From Tetragonia tetragonoides (lineage: Eukaryota > Streptophyta > Magnoliopsida > Caryophyllales > Aizoaceae): 64,000 bases of DNA. This document shows, piece after piece, positions 13,597 to 26,096 of this stretch. The stretch lies in assembly GCA_038025085.1 (NCBI GenBank), contig CM076142.1, positions 6,794,501 through 6,858,500 on the forward strand. Direction: 5' to 3'. Numbering within the stretch: position 1 is the first letter of the stretch; the number at the start of each line of letters is the position of its first letter. A program made the translations under genes and the position numbers. Under the pieces are notes generated by a model. The model saw only the letters and a list, made by a program, of their open reading frames with translations. It did no database searches and was not told the origin of the DNA.

Positions 13597-14096
13597 GGTA
13601 ACTCAAACTCACTGATCCGACCAAACTCGACCGAGTCAACTCAACTTAATTCAACTCAATTACAAATAAAAAGCTCATAAACACAGATTCAACTCAATTC
13701 AATTCAATTCAATCATCAATTCAACTAAGATCCGTCTAAATTATACAAAAACAGTACAAGCTTTACACAAATTAAACAGAGCAAAAAATGAGATTTTCCT
13801 TATTTTGTTTTGAAGTAAATAAGCAATCAAGCAAAGCAAGCAAAAGTAAGAGAGTTCGTTAATTGAAGCTTGGAGGCTTTTCTTTGTCTTGTCTGAAGTG
13901 CGTGCGCAAAAATGGGGGAAGAGAGAGAAAGATAGAGAGAGAGAGAGATCGGAGGTGCAGTGAAATTCAAAAAGGGGCTTTTTTGAGGAGAGAGAAAAAC
14001 AGGGAGAAAGGCAAAAGAGAGAGAGAGAAAAGGGGAGGGTATTTATGTGATGAGTAAACAGATCAGCAGAAAGAGGAGACAGAGAGGAGAGAGAAA

Positions 14097-14144
<48 letters not shown>

Positions 14145-14150
14145 GAACCA
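13597..14150 (-). promoter_or_regulatory. CT-rich 5' leader/promoter of the SAC-like gene
   Basis: Upstream of the SAC-like start codon the plus strand is strongly GA-rich (13910-14140), ending in a pure (AG)n run at about 14098-14138. On the transcribed strand this is (CT)n, common in plant 5' UTRs and core promoters. The exact transcription start is not visible. Confidence 0.5.
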
Positions 14151-14159
14151 GAGAACTAC

Positions 14160-15898
14160 GGCGACTTCAAAACCACATAAAAAATGGGAAATAAAAGGGG
14201 ATTTTATTTATTATAATTATATTAAAATTAAAGTTTCGACCAGTATATTGTTTACCCAATCAACTTGATGATTGTAAATTTGTAATCATTACGTCATACT
14301 TCATAATTTCCGAAAATGAAAATCTACGTTACGAAATGAAAAATTGAAAATCAGAAAAAAGGGGAGCAGCGGGCGCCTATCATTTATTCACCTGCGGTAT
14401 TTGTGGTTCACTCAAATTGTATTGGAGCAAAGATCTGTATTTTGTACCAATCTTCAGCCTCGTTCATAAAAAGGGGTTACGCTTTATTTGAGCGTCTCTA
14501 TAAACTCTATCCTGAAGTCTTATGGAAAAATCAGTCACGAAATATGCAACACAATTGTCAAGAATTGAATCCGATATTTTTTTTTGATACCCTTCATCAT
14601 AAATAATCATTATTATAGGTTTTCAATTTAATTTCAACTCAGATTTCGGATACTGCAACTGAAATTAAATAGGCAACCTTAATTACATATTGATTAAGAG
14701 AATTAATGACTTATCGCTCAAAACTGTATTGCGAGGGGAAAAACATACAAATAGACATTTAATTATAGTTGTAACTGTTCGGCTAGTTTATTCTCAACGA
14801 AGAAATTCGTTGTAAGTTATTGAGTTAGAAAAATAATGGAATTAAATTAAAAGAATTGAAACTATTTATAGGGGATGATACGACGATGATTTGAATGCGG
14901 ACTAAGGAGAGAGCATATCAGGGATAGAGAAGATGAGAGCGATTAATAGGCTTTCAATTCAGATTCAATTGGAATTGTGATTAATAGGCTTTCAATTGAG
15001 ATTCAATTCTAAATTGGGATGTTGTAACAGGAATTAAATGGGGATTTATAACATGTTGATATTAAGAGAATTAATGACTTACCATTACAATCTCTTCTCC
15101 TCTGTTTACACCTCAAATCGTTGGTGTTGGTGGCTCCGGCGATGACTGATCCACCATGTGGTCTGCGACCGCTTTGCTTTAGAGTAGAAGCGGAGATTGT
15201 GGAAGTTAGGGAAACTTCTCAATCCGGCATCAATGGGTTTTAGTTTGGTCGAAGAAGAAAGGGGATGACAACTCAGAATATATTTTTCGTTTTAAGTTTC
15301 TTGTGCGTCGTTTCACTCAAAAAAAAAAAAAGTTTCTTTTGCGTCCGTTTGCAGTTAGCACACGACGTTTCCTTTCTCTTTCCTTGTTTTTTTAATTTTT
15401 TTTTTCTTAGTATTTATTGTGAATTTGTGACATGTCAAAATCTTAGTTGCTTACGTGTCAAAATATTAGTTGCTTATGTGTCAAAATCTTATGTAAAAAC
15501 TGTGTTTTAAACTGATTATATAGATTATTATATAGATTTGATTGTTGTTTAGACTTGTTTTCCAATGTAATAATGCCTTAGTTAAGAAGAAATCAGCGGT
15601 GTGATACGCGTATTTTTGGATGAGAGAGAATTTTGTGTCTCTTTCAGGGAAAAAAATGAAGAATGTAGATGTGGAACTTGACTTGTGTAACAAAGTCACA
15701 AATTCACAACTCAGTGAGGTACTTACAACTATACAAGACTAGGCCTGCCAGTTCATGTTCCCATGGAAATGAAAGCCACAATAATCAATTTCTTATTAAT
15801 ATCATAAGTACTTAGGAGAGAAGTCAAATATTCACATACATTATTTATAAATATTGGTGCCAGCGGCAATAAATAATCACAGATATGAGTATTAGTCA
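14160..15898. other. Gene-free stretch with small internal duplications
   Basis: No supported gene. The motif GATTAATAGGCTTTCAATT recurs at about 14941 and 14982, and a related segment lies at about 14620-14710 versus 15018-15080 (AAGAGAATTAATGACTTA shared). A 25-bp unit (GTGTCAAAATNTTAGTTGCT) is repeated about 2.5 times at 15430-15492. No terminal repeats or target duplications were found. Confidence 0.4.
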
Positions 15899-16059
15899 TT
15901 TTTTTTTTTTTCAAGTGAATGGCGATCGAGGCACTCACCGCTACGCTATGTTCGGACTCTCGTGTTCAATAGCGAACATACCAGACTAGCTGAACAACCA
16001 GCGCAAGTACTGGCCCCGTCAACATTACACCAACAAGACTTGGGATGTTGAAGTATACC
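15899..16059 (-). mobile_element. SINE relative of the 40620-40810 copy
   Basis: It begins with a poly-T run (a poly-A tail on the minus strand) at 15899-15911. The body shares ATGTTCGGACTCT and TTCAATAGCGAAC with the reverse complement of the SINE at 40620-40810. The tRNA-like head is divergent and no clear target duplication was found, so the right border is approximate. Confidence 0.5.
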
Positions 16060-16076
16060 CCCGAGTGACGCATACT

Positions 16077-16173
16077 TTTTTTTTTTTGGTTCACGACTAA
16101 GGGTGTCCACCATCGACCACAGTGACTATCCTCCGCGCTGGCTTGTAGGCACCTCAAAGGGTGAGATAACTTA
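16077..16173 (-). mobile_element. 5'-truncated SINE with target duplication
   Basis: Poly-T at the left (poly-A tail on the minus strand) is followed by about 85 bp sharing CGACCACAGTGACTA with the SINE at 17078-17275. The tRNA-like head with A and B boxes is missing. The flanks carry a 17-bp duplication, CCCGAGTGACGCATACT versus CCCGAGTGATGCATACT, with one mismatch. This is the mark of target-primed insertion of a truncated copy. Confidence 0.75.
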
Positions 16174-16564
16174 CCCGAGTGATGCATACTTTACATGCGT
16201 GGAACACGTTTGGATAATTTTATTTTATTTTTATTTTTATTTTAATGAATTGCTTGGCCGGTAACAAGGACACACTACTTGTATTGTATTGTAGCCTTGT
16301 AGCTAGGCAGGCTCTGCTTCGTTGGCGGGATATATCTCGGCCTCCATTCCAATTTTCCAAACTCGTATGAGGTGGGGTGAAACACTTTAAACAAGCCGTG
16401 ATATGATGGTAGGATCACATATCAATAAGAAGGATGTTATATCATCAATGTTATACGGAATATTATTCAAATAAGAGTCCATATTACTATCATGACATGA
16501 CGAATCTCAAAAAGGAAAAAAAAAAAGAAAAGAAATGGAGATAAGATACTAAGCATAAGTAATC

Positions 16565-16568
<4 letters not shown>

Positions 16569-16645
<77 letters not shown>
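16569..16645. repeat. (AT)n microsatellite, about 76 bp
   Basis: An uninterrupted AT dinucleotide run, expected to be polymorphic and hard to sequence. Confidence 0.95.
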
Positions 16646-16648
<3 letters not shown>

Positions 16649-17077
16649 GGATCATGCACGGTGCTGCATTGATATGTGGCTTGTTACATCATCATGTCCA
16701 GTCAGGATCTTATCCAAAAGTCAAGGTTATTTATGTCCCCCTAATTAATAAAATACATGCATGCACACACCATGTAATCTAATTAAATGCGGATACATGA
16801 ACATAATAAACTTTATAAATACGGTACATGAACAACCTTAATTATACTAAAAGTAGACATAATGAATTTAATAAGGGAAATAGTCACAAGTAATAATTAT
16901 TTTAAAAAAATGGTAAAAATTATGTATCGGTAATATTTATACATTCATCTCAAAAAATTTAAGTGATTTCATTTCATACCTCAGCTAAATAGTAGAAAGC
17001 CAATATTGAAAAATTACATGATTACACACAATGGAAATGGAGAAATATAGTGTTTGGTAGACTGTGTGAATAATATA

Positions 17078-17275
17078 TTTTTTTTTTGGTCTTTGCCAAG
17101 GGTATCCCACTGTCGACCACAGTGACTAATCCCCTCGCCCCAACTGTCAGCGCACCAAGCGGTAGGGGGCTGGCCAAGGGATTTTTTCCATTCGCAAGAG
17201 TTGGGATTCGAACCCCCAACCACTTGTTTAAGGGATGAAGTGTTGAACCACTACACCAACCCATCTTGGTTAGAA
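17078..17275 (-). mobile_element. Full-length tRNA-derived SINE with perfect 15-bp target duplication
   Basis: On the minus strand the element opens with a tRNA-like head: an A-box-like TGGTGTAGTGG and a B box GGTTCGAATCC. A unique body of about 110 bp follows, then a poly-A/T-rich tail (T run at about 17080-17089 on the plus strand). It is flanked by perfect copies of TGTGTGAATAATATA at 17063-17077 and 17276-17290. A frame through it is not a real gene. Confidence 0.92.
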
Positions 17276-17290
17276 TGTGTGAATAATATA

Positions 17291-17872
17291 GTTGTAAAGA
17301 TAATTAATTTCTTTAATAATTATTTTAATTTTTAAAAAATAGCAAACTAATTGATATCTCTACATGGATCCAAACAACAGTTGCATAACAAATGGGATGA
17401 CACATATAAGAAATTTAACATCAAATATAATGTAAACCTACTGTAGTAAAAAAGAAAAGAAAATATGATGAAAAGCAAAGATGGATAAGAACCATTTGTA
17501 GAAAGTTATGTAAATAAGTAAACACATGGGGGTATAAATATATCAATTGAAATAGTATATGGTATATCGTATATGGTATGTCAAGATGATAGTTATGAAT
17601 CTGGCACTTAACTATCTTTTTGAATAAAATATATGAAATTCATTTATCCCTTTGGATCAAACAACTATTTCATGTCAAAATAAGCAAGTCTACATTACAT
17701 AGCTATAAATAAAAAATAAATAAAAAGGAAAAAAAAACATTACACAGTACATTACAACTTTGATTTTGTGTAACTCTATATTACTTGCTTTATACCTAAT
17801 TGATACTCCTCATTCTTTAATTAATAATTTAATAATAGCATTGAAAAATATAGTTTCTAATAATAATTTACA
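17291..17872. other. Gene-free AT-rich stretch
   Basis: No gene or recognisable repeat beyond short A-rich tracts. It may belong to the body of the Helitron whose 3' end is at 17900-17903, but no 5' terminus was found. Confidence 0.35.
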
Positions 17873-17903
17873 AGCCCGTGCATCGCACGGGGCATACACC
17901 TAG
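17873..17903 (+). mobile_element. Helitron 3' terminus
   Basis: A stem-loop GCCCGTGCATCGCACGGGGC (17874-17893) stands 6 bp before CTAG (17900-17903), which is followed by T. A GC-rich hairpin just before CTRR|T is the classical Helitron 3' end. The same hairpin motif occurs at the ends of the elements at 18010 and 56161. The matching 5' end was not found. Confidence 0.65.
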
Positions 17904-18009
17904 TTAGTACGGAGTATTGGAAGTAGAACTCAATCAATATGAATCTATATATGTATACAAAATCGAGTTCTAAAATTTACGAAGTTACTTTATAACCGAT
18001 TAATAATAA

Positions 18010-18467
18010 TCTTCTCTATATATATAAAGTTGGCATATTTCGTGAGTTTTGAACCATGCCACATCATTAAATGTATTATTAGAATAATTTTTGTTCTCTA
18101 TATATATAAAGCTGGCATATTTTGTGAGTTTTGAGCCATGCCACATCATTAAATGTATTATTAGAATAATTTTTAAAAAAATAAAATTGAGAGTTTGACT
18201 TGTGATGAATAACTAGAGTTTTATAAGTGTTATAACTTAATCTTTGTCAAAACTTCAAAAGCAAATGTAATCTTCTACCCATCTTCGAAAAAAATAGTAG
18301 TTGTACCATCGTATTTGCATCGAAAAATACTTCAAAATGAGATGTATTTACAATATGTTTAATCTTCACGTATAAGATATATTTTAAAATGTATAATTTT
18401 GAAGAATAAAATCACAAGAAAAATAATAAAAATATATATATATCTTAACCCGTGCGATCATTACTAG
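18010..18467 (+). mobile_element. Small non-autonomous Helitron with duplicated 5' end
   Basis: It starts with TCTTCTCTATATATATAAAG, nearly identical to the start of the element at 56161, and ends CTAG (18464-18467) before T. The first 84 bp or so occur twice in tandem (about 18012-18094 and 18095-18178, each with CATGCCACATCATTAAATGT). The 3' hairpin has lost one arm (CCCGTGCGATC remains). No protein is encoded. Confidence 0.75.
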
Positions 18468-19060
18468 TACATTATAAATGTGATGTATCGCTTTTTTGTA
18501 TTGAGTTTCGTTAAAAAAAAAAAAAAAGAGAACATAATAATGCGAAGAGCATAATTCCTATCGAAAATAAATAATAATAATCTTACAGAATACAAAAGGC
18601 CATGATGTATGTTGTATGGGAATATTACATAGGTGACCTCATGCACCTGGTTGACTATTCTTTTAGTGGTATGGACTATTCGATCGTTTTGACTTGTTCC
18701 TTAAACCAGGCCTGTCCAGTTGTCCTATAGCCACTTGCCCATTTCATTTCTTCACTGAAAAGTGAAATGGCTAATTTAGTCCATTGGACCTAATTTATTC
18801 CATTTTAAACCCATTTGGACCTAATTTAGTCCATTGGACATTCCAAATCAAGCCCAATCATTAAATGTCATCAACAAACATGGAGTATACAATACAAGCA
18901 TAGCCAGCTTAGCCTTTGAATTTTCTTGAATTAGTATATTGTCTTTCGTGTTGACCGTAATAATTTTCATATTCCAACACGATTGTTGAATAATGCTGAG
19001 CCCCAATGTTGACTTTCAAGTGAGCCATATCCAAATCCAATTGATCATCACAATAATGGC
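18468..19060. other. Intergenic region upstream of the first BBE-like copy
   Basis: No gene seen. It contains a short imperfect repeat with GGACCTAATTTANTCCATT at about 18788 and 18829. A TATA-like CTATAAATT at about 19060-19068 lies some 40-60 bp before the preferred BBE-like start codons. Confidence 0.4.
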
Positions 19061-19106
19061 TATAAATTGGATGTTTTGGGTCATTATTGAATACACGAAA
19101 GGCATA

Positions 19107-20687
19107 ATGAAGTTCTCATACATGGCCACTAAAATTGCATTCCCAATTTTTTTCTTGCTATTTGTTTCCCATGTTGGAGCTGCAAACTTACCTATAGATA
19201 ACTTTCTCCAATGCTTACCATCTCGTTCAAATCCATCACACCCAATCTCTAATGTCACCTACACTCCTAGTAACCCTTCGTTCTTAACTGTTCTTCAAAC
19301 CTACATACGAGATAGTCGATTCAACACATCATCAACTCCGAAACCTCTAGCCATACTTACGGCCAAAGATGTATCTCATGTCCAAGCAACGATATTATGT
19401 GCAAAGTCAACTGGTTTGCAGATTAGGATTAGAAGTGGGGGTCATGATTTCGAGGGTCTCTCGTACGTATCAAGTGTTCCCTTTGTCATCCTTGACATGT
19501 TCAATCTTCGATCCATTAATATTGATGTTGCAAGCGAGACTGCTTGGGTTCAAGCTGGGGCTACTCTTGGTGAACTTTATTATAACATCGCTAGCAAGAG
19601 TAAGACCCTCGCTTTCCCTGCTGGGGTATGCCTTACACTTGGCGTTGGAGGCCACTTTAGCAGGGGTGGGTATGGGAACATGTAAAGGCAATATGGCTTA
19701 TCCATCGATAATATTATCGATGCACAAGTTGTAGATGCCAATGGTAATGTTCTAAATCACAAAACTATGGGTGAAGATCTCTTTTGGGCCATTAGAGGTG
19801 GTGGAGCGGCTAGCTTTTGTGTCGTCTTAGCATGGCAAATCAAATTAGTACGTGTCCCAGAAGTTGTCACGGTTTTTAATGTTCCTAGAACGTTGGAACA
19901 AGATGCAACAAACATCGTCCTTCAATGGCAACAAGTTGCTCCTAAGATTGATAAGAAGCTCTTCATTAGAGCACAACCCCAAGTACAATTCCAACAAGGA
20001 GGCACAAAAACCATACAAGTCTCATTTATAGGGTTCTACACTGGAAGTTCTAGTTCCCTTCTTTCCTTGATGAAGAAGAGCTTTCCACTTTTGGGGTTAC
20101 AAGCAAAAGATTGCATTGAGATGCCATGGATACAAACCAATCTATTTTGGAATGGCATCACCCAAGGAACCCCTCTTGAGGTATTGTTGCAACGAACACC
20201 TACACCCGCCAACGCCTTCCAAAAACACAAATCCGATTATGTGAAGACACCCATCCCAAAGGCGGGCGTAGAGACCATATGGAAAAAGATGATCGAGTTA
20301 GAAAATGTGTTTATGCAATGGAATCCCTATGGTGGGAGGATGAGCGAGATTCCTGAGAACGCGACAGCGTTCCCACATCGAGCAGGGAACATCTTTAAGA
20401 TGCAATACATCACAATTTGGCAAGATGGTAGTGCTCAAGCACTAAGCAAGAATATCAAAGCCACTCGAGATCTTCATGAAACGTTCACTCCTTACGTGTC
20501 TAGGAACCCAAGAGAAGCGTTCTTGAATTACAGGGATATCGACATTGGGACTAATCAAGATGGAAGCTTGGTTTTTGCTATGGACTTTTTCAAGGACAAT
20601 GTCAAGAGACTGTTACAAGTCAAGGCTAAGGTTGATCCTACCAATTTCTTTCGGTATGAACAGAGTATTCCGATTTCGGGTTCTTAG
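19107..20687 (+). pseudogene. Berberine-bridge-enzyme-like FAD oxidase, broken by one nonsense codon
   Basis: Intact relatives are secreted FAD-linked oxidases that oxidise oligosaccharides, alcohols or alkaloids. Start is ATG 19107 or ATG 19122, both just upstream of a signal-peptide-like stretch (AFPIFFLLFVSHVGAA) and close to a TATA box at about 19060. Upstream in-frame ATG at 18993 is less likely. The two residues that hold FAD bicovalently in this family are present: His in SGGHDFEGLSY (codon 19443-19445) and Cys in PAGVC (codon 19629-19631). [15 protein letters not shown] and a C-terminal DPTNFFRYEQSIP are also present. The single defect is TAA at 19683-19685, right after the GGYGNM segment, where the paralogue at 24264 has TTA (Leu). 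Without it the frame would be about 526 codons in one exon, the normal family length. Atypical residues are FSRGG for the usual FSGGG, and Cys in GAASFCVV where Gly is common. This could be a recent pseudogene, a segregating null allele or a base error. Confidence 0.9.
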
Positions 20688-21587
20688 CAAACTAAACAAT
20701 GATGTCATAAGAATATGAAGGGATTCAGGGGAGGTGCTTAATTAATTTACAATTGGTTGATTGTTCAATTGAAGAAGTATATATATCATGTATGATTTAC
20801 GTAATCATCATGTAAATATTCCAAGGCTGTTGATTATGTAAATTACTCAATCATAAATATAATTATGTACTATATATGTTGTGGATGAATAAGTATTACA
20901 GTAAATAATTTGAATCATATTTGTTTAGCTAATGGATAAATGGTTTTCTGCAAGAAAGCACAAGTTTGACTTTGTGGATAAGCAAGTTTGTAAATGAGAT
21001 AATTATTGGTTTAGAACTCTGATTTGTGAAACTAACCACCATGGAAATGCAGAGAGAGAAAAAGAATTCAGACAGTGAAGAAATGTGAAGATATAGATAA
21101 TTCTCCTTAGGTTATTCATTAACTTATTTGCTAGCCTTGTCCTTCTTATTTTTCCGTGTGAAATATGCTAAACATGAGGAGGTATGTACATTATCCACAC
21201 TTCAAGCTCATTAATAACCATTCGTATAAGCGATTGTATTGAGGGATATAATATTATTAATTGGACCTTTAATCATAGTAGAGTTAAACTTTTGGTTAAA
21301 TTAATTCCTTCACACCCATATGATGCCGGGTAAAAGCCACTCATGCTCACATCATTCCAATCCATTGGAGCATCTTTTAAAATGTTTTCAAGAACCAACT
21401 TTGAATATGCTCTGTATTTCCTGTTGCCAAAAAAAAAAAAAAAAACTTTGAACATGCATTTCTTACAAAATAATTACTTTTTAATCTATAAGCAACAGAG
21501 TACAAAATTACTTTCCAAAAACTACACTAATAAGCCTATTTCTGTCACACTTCTTTTTTTTGAGAAGAATTTCTATCACACTTCTTA
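20688..21587. other. 3' flank of the BBE-like copy, no gene
   Basis: AT-rich sequence, probably the 3' UTR remnant of the BBE-like copy in its first 200 bp. A poly-A tract stands at about 21428-21443. Nothing else is supported. Confidence 0.4.
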
Positions 21588-21892
21588 GGCTCTGTTTGAT
21601 TTATTTTAGTTTTACTTAAATTCAGTTCAGTTTTATCCAGTTCAGTTAAGTTCAGTTCATGTGTAATAACTTTATGACTCATATAACTTTTTATTTCGAA
21701 ATAATTTCGTCGTGATTATCATGTCATCGGAAAGATCTCAAATCATACTTTCAAATGAGTCCAATATTGACTAAGTTTGGACGAATTTTAAATGATTAAC
21801 GGTTAAGTTTAAAAAATCAATTCAGTTCAGTTCAGTTCATTTCAATTCAGTTTAGTTCAGATCAGTTTTATCCCGGTGAATCAAACAGAGCT
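21588..21892. mobile_element. Tourist/PIF-like MITE, family shared with 56950-57206
   Basis: Starts GGCTCTGTTTGATTTATTTT and ends ...GGTGAATCAAACAGAGCT, inverted to each other. TTA flanks both ends (21585-21587 and 21893-21895). The interior has several TTCAGTTCAG units. A central segment (GGACGAATTTTAAATGATTA) matches the reverse complement of the MITE at 56950. Confidence 0.85.
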
Positions 21893-22417
21893 TTAAATTA
21901 TCATATCTACCTTCTTTCTTTTTTTCTTTCTTCATAAATAGTATGTCATCTATGACTTTGAAAATAAAGTCAACTTGGATAATTACAGTGAGACGGGAAG
22001 TGGTGTATATATAGAAGATGGGTTTAATTTTCTCCAATCATAGTCATTTAGGTGTAGTTTGTACTCTTTAGATGAATGTCGTTCGAGATTAGGTTCTTCC
22101 TTACCTACCAATAAATATTAGTAATTAGTAGAAACAAAATATTAATAAATATTCATCTAACATATCCAAAATCAACGAAACCAATCGTCTGATCTTCACA
22201 TATTAACTAACTCTCTCTTTTTTTCTTTTTCTTTTTTTTTTTCTCCATGTTTCTTATTTGGAGAAAGTAATTTAGTCAAATAATAGCGCTAGTCATCTCC
22301 GGCCTGCTCCCTTCACCAACTACCCTTGAGTGGCCTACCATAAAGCATTCACCACTTACTATATAACGTAACTAATGGACCATTATATGTTGATCCGATC
22401 CAAACAAGCAGCCAAAG
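21893..22417. other. Upstream region of the truncated BBE-like copy
   Basis: Contains a T/C-rich tract (about 22205-22245) and a TATA-like CTATATAAC at about 22358-22366, about 50 bp before the ATG at 22418. This is a vestige of promoter structure. No other gene. Confidence 0.4.
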
Positions 22418-22873
22418 ATGAAGATGACCTTATACTCTTCAACAATTCTTCTCCCATTTCTTGTTCTTCTTATGATCATTAAAATTCCACATACACAATC
22501 ACAAGCGTTGTCAAACTCATCACCAATTGACAACTTTCTTCATTGCCTTCCACGCTATTCAAATCACTTGTATCCAATATCTAATGCCTTGTACACCAGG
22601 GAAGCAGAAAACTCTTCAAATTCCTCGTCGTTGTCCTTTTTGGAGTTCAACATAGGCGGAGATTATCAAAGTAGATTGTTCAACATGTCGTCATCCTCTT
22701 CAGTCATTCCCTCCAATTTAAACGTTGTTGTAGCATTGGACGTTTATTACGTCCAAGCTACCATAGTCTGTGCAAGAGTCAATGGCTTGCAAATAATCGA
22801 TAGAAACAACAAAGGCGACTTTGATGGTGTCTCTTATGTATCAGATGTTCCTCTCATCATCCTTGACAAATGA
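22418..22873 (+). pseudogene. Truncated berberine-bridge-enzyme-like fragment (151 codons)
   Basis: This encodes only the N-terminal part of a BBE-like oxidase: a signal peptide (hydrophobic LLPFLVLLMIIKI), the conserved PIDNFLHCLPRYSN, part of the FAD-binding domain, and VSYVSDVPLIILDK before a TGA. The homologous frame in its neighbours continues for about another 370 residues, and no continuation was found downstream. The FAD-anchoring His is lost: the neighbours read SGGHDFEGLSY, this copy reads NNKGDFDGVSY. It has more Ser/Asn insertions than the other two copies, so it is an older or different paralogue. A functional short product is possible but unlikely. Confidence 0.82.
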
Positions 22874-23935
22874 TGGAAATAGAGTGAATATATTGACATT
22901 CCTTTCGCTTCGCTTCCTCTGTATATAAACTTAGGTTTGTCTCCATGAACAAAAGAATTTTCGATTCTGGGTTCAAGAGAACTTGGTTCTCTGTTTATTC
23001 AATATTAATTTATTGCTTCTTACCAAAAGAGAAATTATGCTACGTGCGTGCTGAAATGCCTAAATCACAAATTCACTATAAATTAAGGCAGATTCGAGGG
23101 CATCTACATGATTGAGTTATAGTATATGCAACAGAAATCATAATGAAGAAGCTGCTAAGGATGAGTGTGATTCTCGACAATATAATCCTAGCTCCATCTA
23201 TAGATAATATGTATATAAACTAAAGTTAATCCGTTACTGGTGGTTGTTTGCAAATAGTTCACTTAGGACTTTAGGAGTAGTTTTTCTGGTACGAAAGCAT
23301 AATCAATAAAACCTCACCTTAAGACTGTCTCATACTCTGATGTGAGTTTTTTGAATAACGTTTTGATTGTTTTGGTTGATAGGCTCATAGGCGTATTAGA
23401 TTTATATATAGGCACAAACTACAAAAGGGTTTGGTGTGTAGCTGCTGAGTAGTGCTATGCTGATGCTTTTTTTGTTTTTAACAAATAGTGTGTTGTTGGG
23501 TTGGTCGGCCAATTAATTGTTACAAAGTGGGTCTTGGTAAAGTAGCAGGTACAGTATAAAATTTGAGGATTTCCTTTTATACTATTGTGAGTGAATATTG
23601 CAATTTTGGTGTAGTTGCGTTGATCTTGATGACACAATTTTTAATGTGAGTGTGGAATCGTACTAGCAGCTAGAATGGCATGGCATGGAGCTTATCGTTC
23701 CGGAGATCTAGTCCCCTAAGACCATAGGCGCCAGGTGAAGTATATGTTAAGGCTGTAGAAACTATAGTGGAGTATCTCTTAACGGTTTTGCTTGAAAATG
23801 GTGTCTCGAATGGCTCTGTTAAAAATGAATCTTGCGTGAATTTTAAACGTATGTGATTGGGAGATAATGACTCGATTACATGCATATATTCAACCATTAT
23901 AGATATCAATTATTCGTAGCTCTAGTTCATGTGTA
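22874..23935. other. Gene-free stretch between BBE-like copies
   Basis: No recognisable BBE-like continuation. At 23722-23863 (+) a possible exon follows an AG acceptor (CCATAG|GCGCCAGG) and reads 46 codons containing VETIVEYLLTVLLENGVSNG. The family is not recognised and no partner exon was found, so it is not called as a gene. Confidence 0.35.
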
Positions 23936-24225
23936 CTTCTCCCTCCGTCCCCGATAAATAATGTTTACATTATTGTTCTATTTTCCTTATTCCACATAAA
24001 TATTTATATTATGGATAAAGCAAGTGAGTTTCAAAAACAGTACTAGTACAATTACAATATTACTCTCAAAAGAGTCCAGACATTTGGGGTGAAGAGGAAG
24101 AGAAAGGAAATGTCATTTCCTTAACAAAGAGCAACTGTGGAAACAAAATAACAAATACACCAGTTTTCTTACATCAAAGCCTGTACCAAAACAACAATGT
24201 AAACATTTATTTGGAACGAAGGAAG
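23936..24225. mobile_element. Stowaway-like MITE 3' of a BBE-like pseudogene
   Basis: The left end CTTCTCCCTCCGTCCCCGAT and the right end, inverted, CTTCCTTCGTTCC..AAATAA are flanked by TA on both sides (23934-23935 and 24226-24227). The termini extend inward with ATGTTTACATT shared on both arms. Length 290 bp. It lies 38 bp beyond the stop of the minus-strand BBE-like pseudogene. Confidence 0.75.
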
Positions 24226-24263
24226 TACACTAATTAGGCATACAATTAATTTGCCAGACTCTC

Positions 24264-25443
<1,180 letters not shown>

Positions 25444-26096
25444 ATAAGAATATTAGGCCTTCATTTTCGATTTCGAGTGCCTCTTAGATGATAATGCAGT
25501 GCAAATGTTGAATGTATACTGAACTCATAGAAGTTTACATGCTGAAACAAGCTTAAGGTGCCAAGATAGACTAGTCACTTACCAGGGTGGGAAAGTCAAG
25601 ATTGGATCGAAGGGTATATAATTATTATGTATAGAACATATACATATATTATATATAGAAATACTCCATTGACCTTCAATTATTAGTATGAAAGTCATTT
25701 TAGGAGCTCTTAATTAATTAAAGGCATGTTGTTTAGTATTACAAGTTGTGGGGTAGAAGTGTAGAACGATTACAGGCCACAAGAAAGAGAAAATCAATTT
25801 GGGCCCGATATCCATATTTGGGCCTTATTCTATCACAAAGCTGGTTACATTTTCAGTACTGACTGAAGAGAGACAAGAAACTTATGACCCAAAATTTTCA
25901 TTTTTAATATACTACAAATGTGGCCCGTAACCATGTTAAAACGATTATAGGCCACAGGCCCACAACAATTATCACTATTATTATTTTTGCTTATCCCACA
26001 AGGCCATAAAATAAGTCTGTGGAACATTTGATCTCTACGATCGCAACTCGCAACTTGCAACTTGCAACTTGCGACACCCATGAATCCATAACGCTT
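25444..26096. other. Gene-free stretch, former promoter side of the BBE-like pseudogene
   Basis: AT-rich. Short direct repeats CAACTTGCAACTTGCAACTT at 26047-26070. No gene supported. Confidence 0.4.

Noticed and set aside
15430..15492. Possible CRISPR-like direct repeats (25-bp spaced)
   Set aside because: Only 2.5 contiguous units, no spacers, plant nuclear context; a simple tandem repeat.
17014..17264. Minus-strand frames of 69-80 codons
   Set aside because: They are translations of a tRNA-derived SINE.
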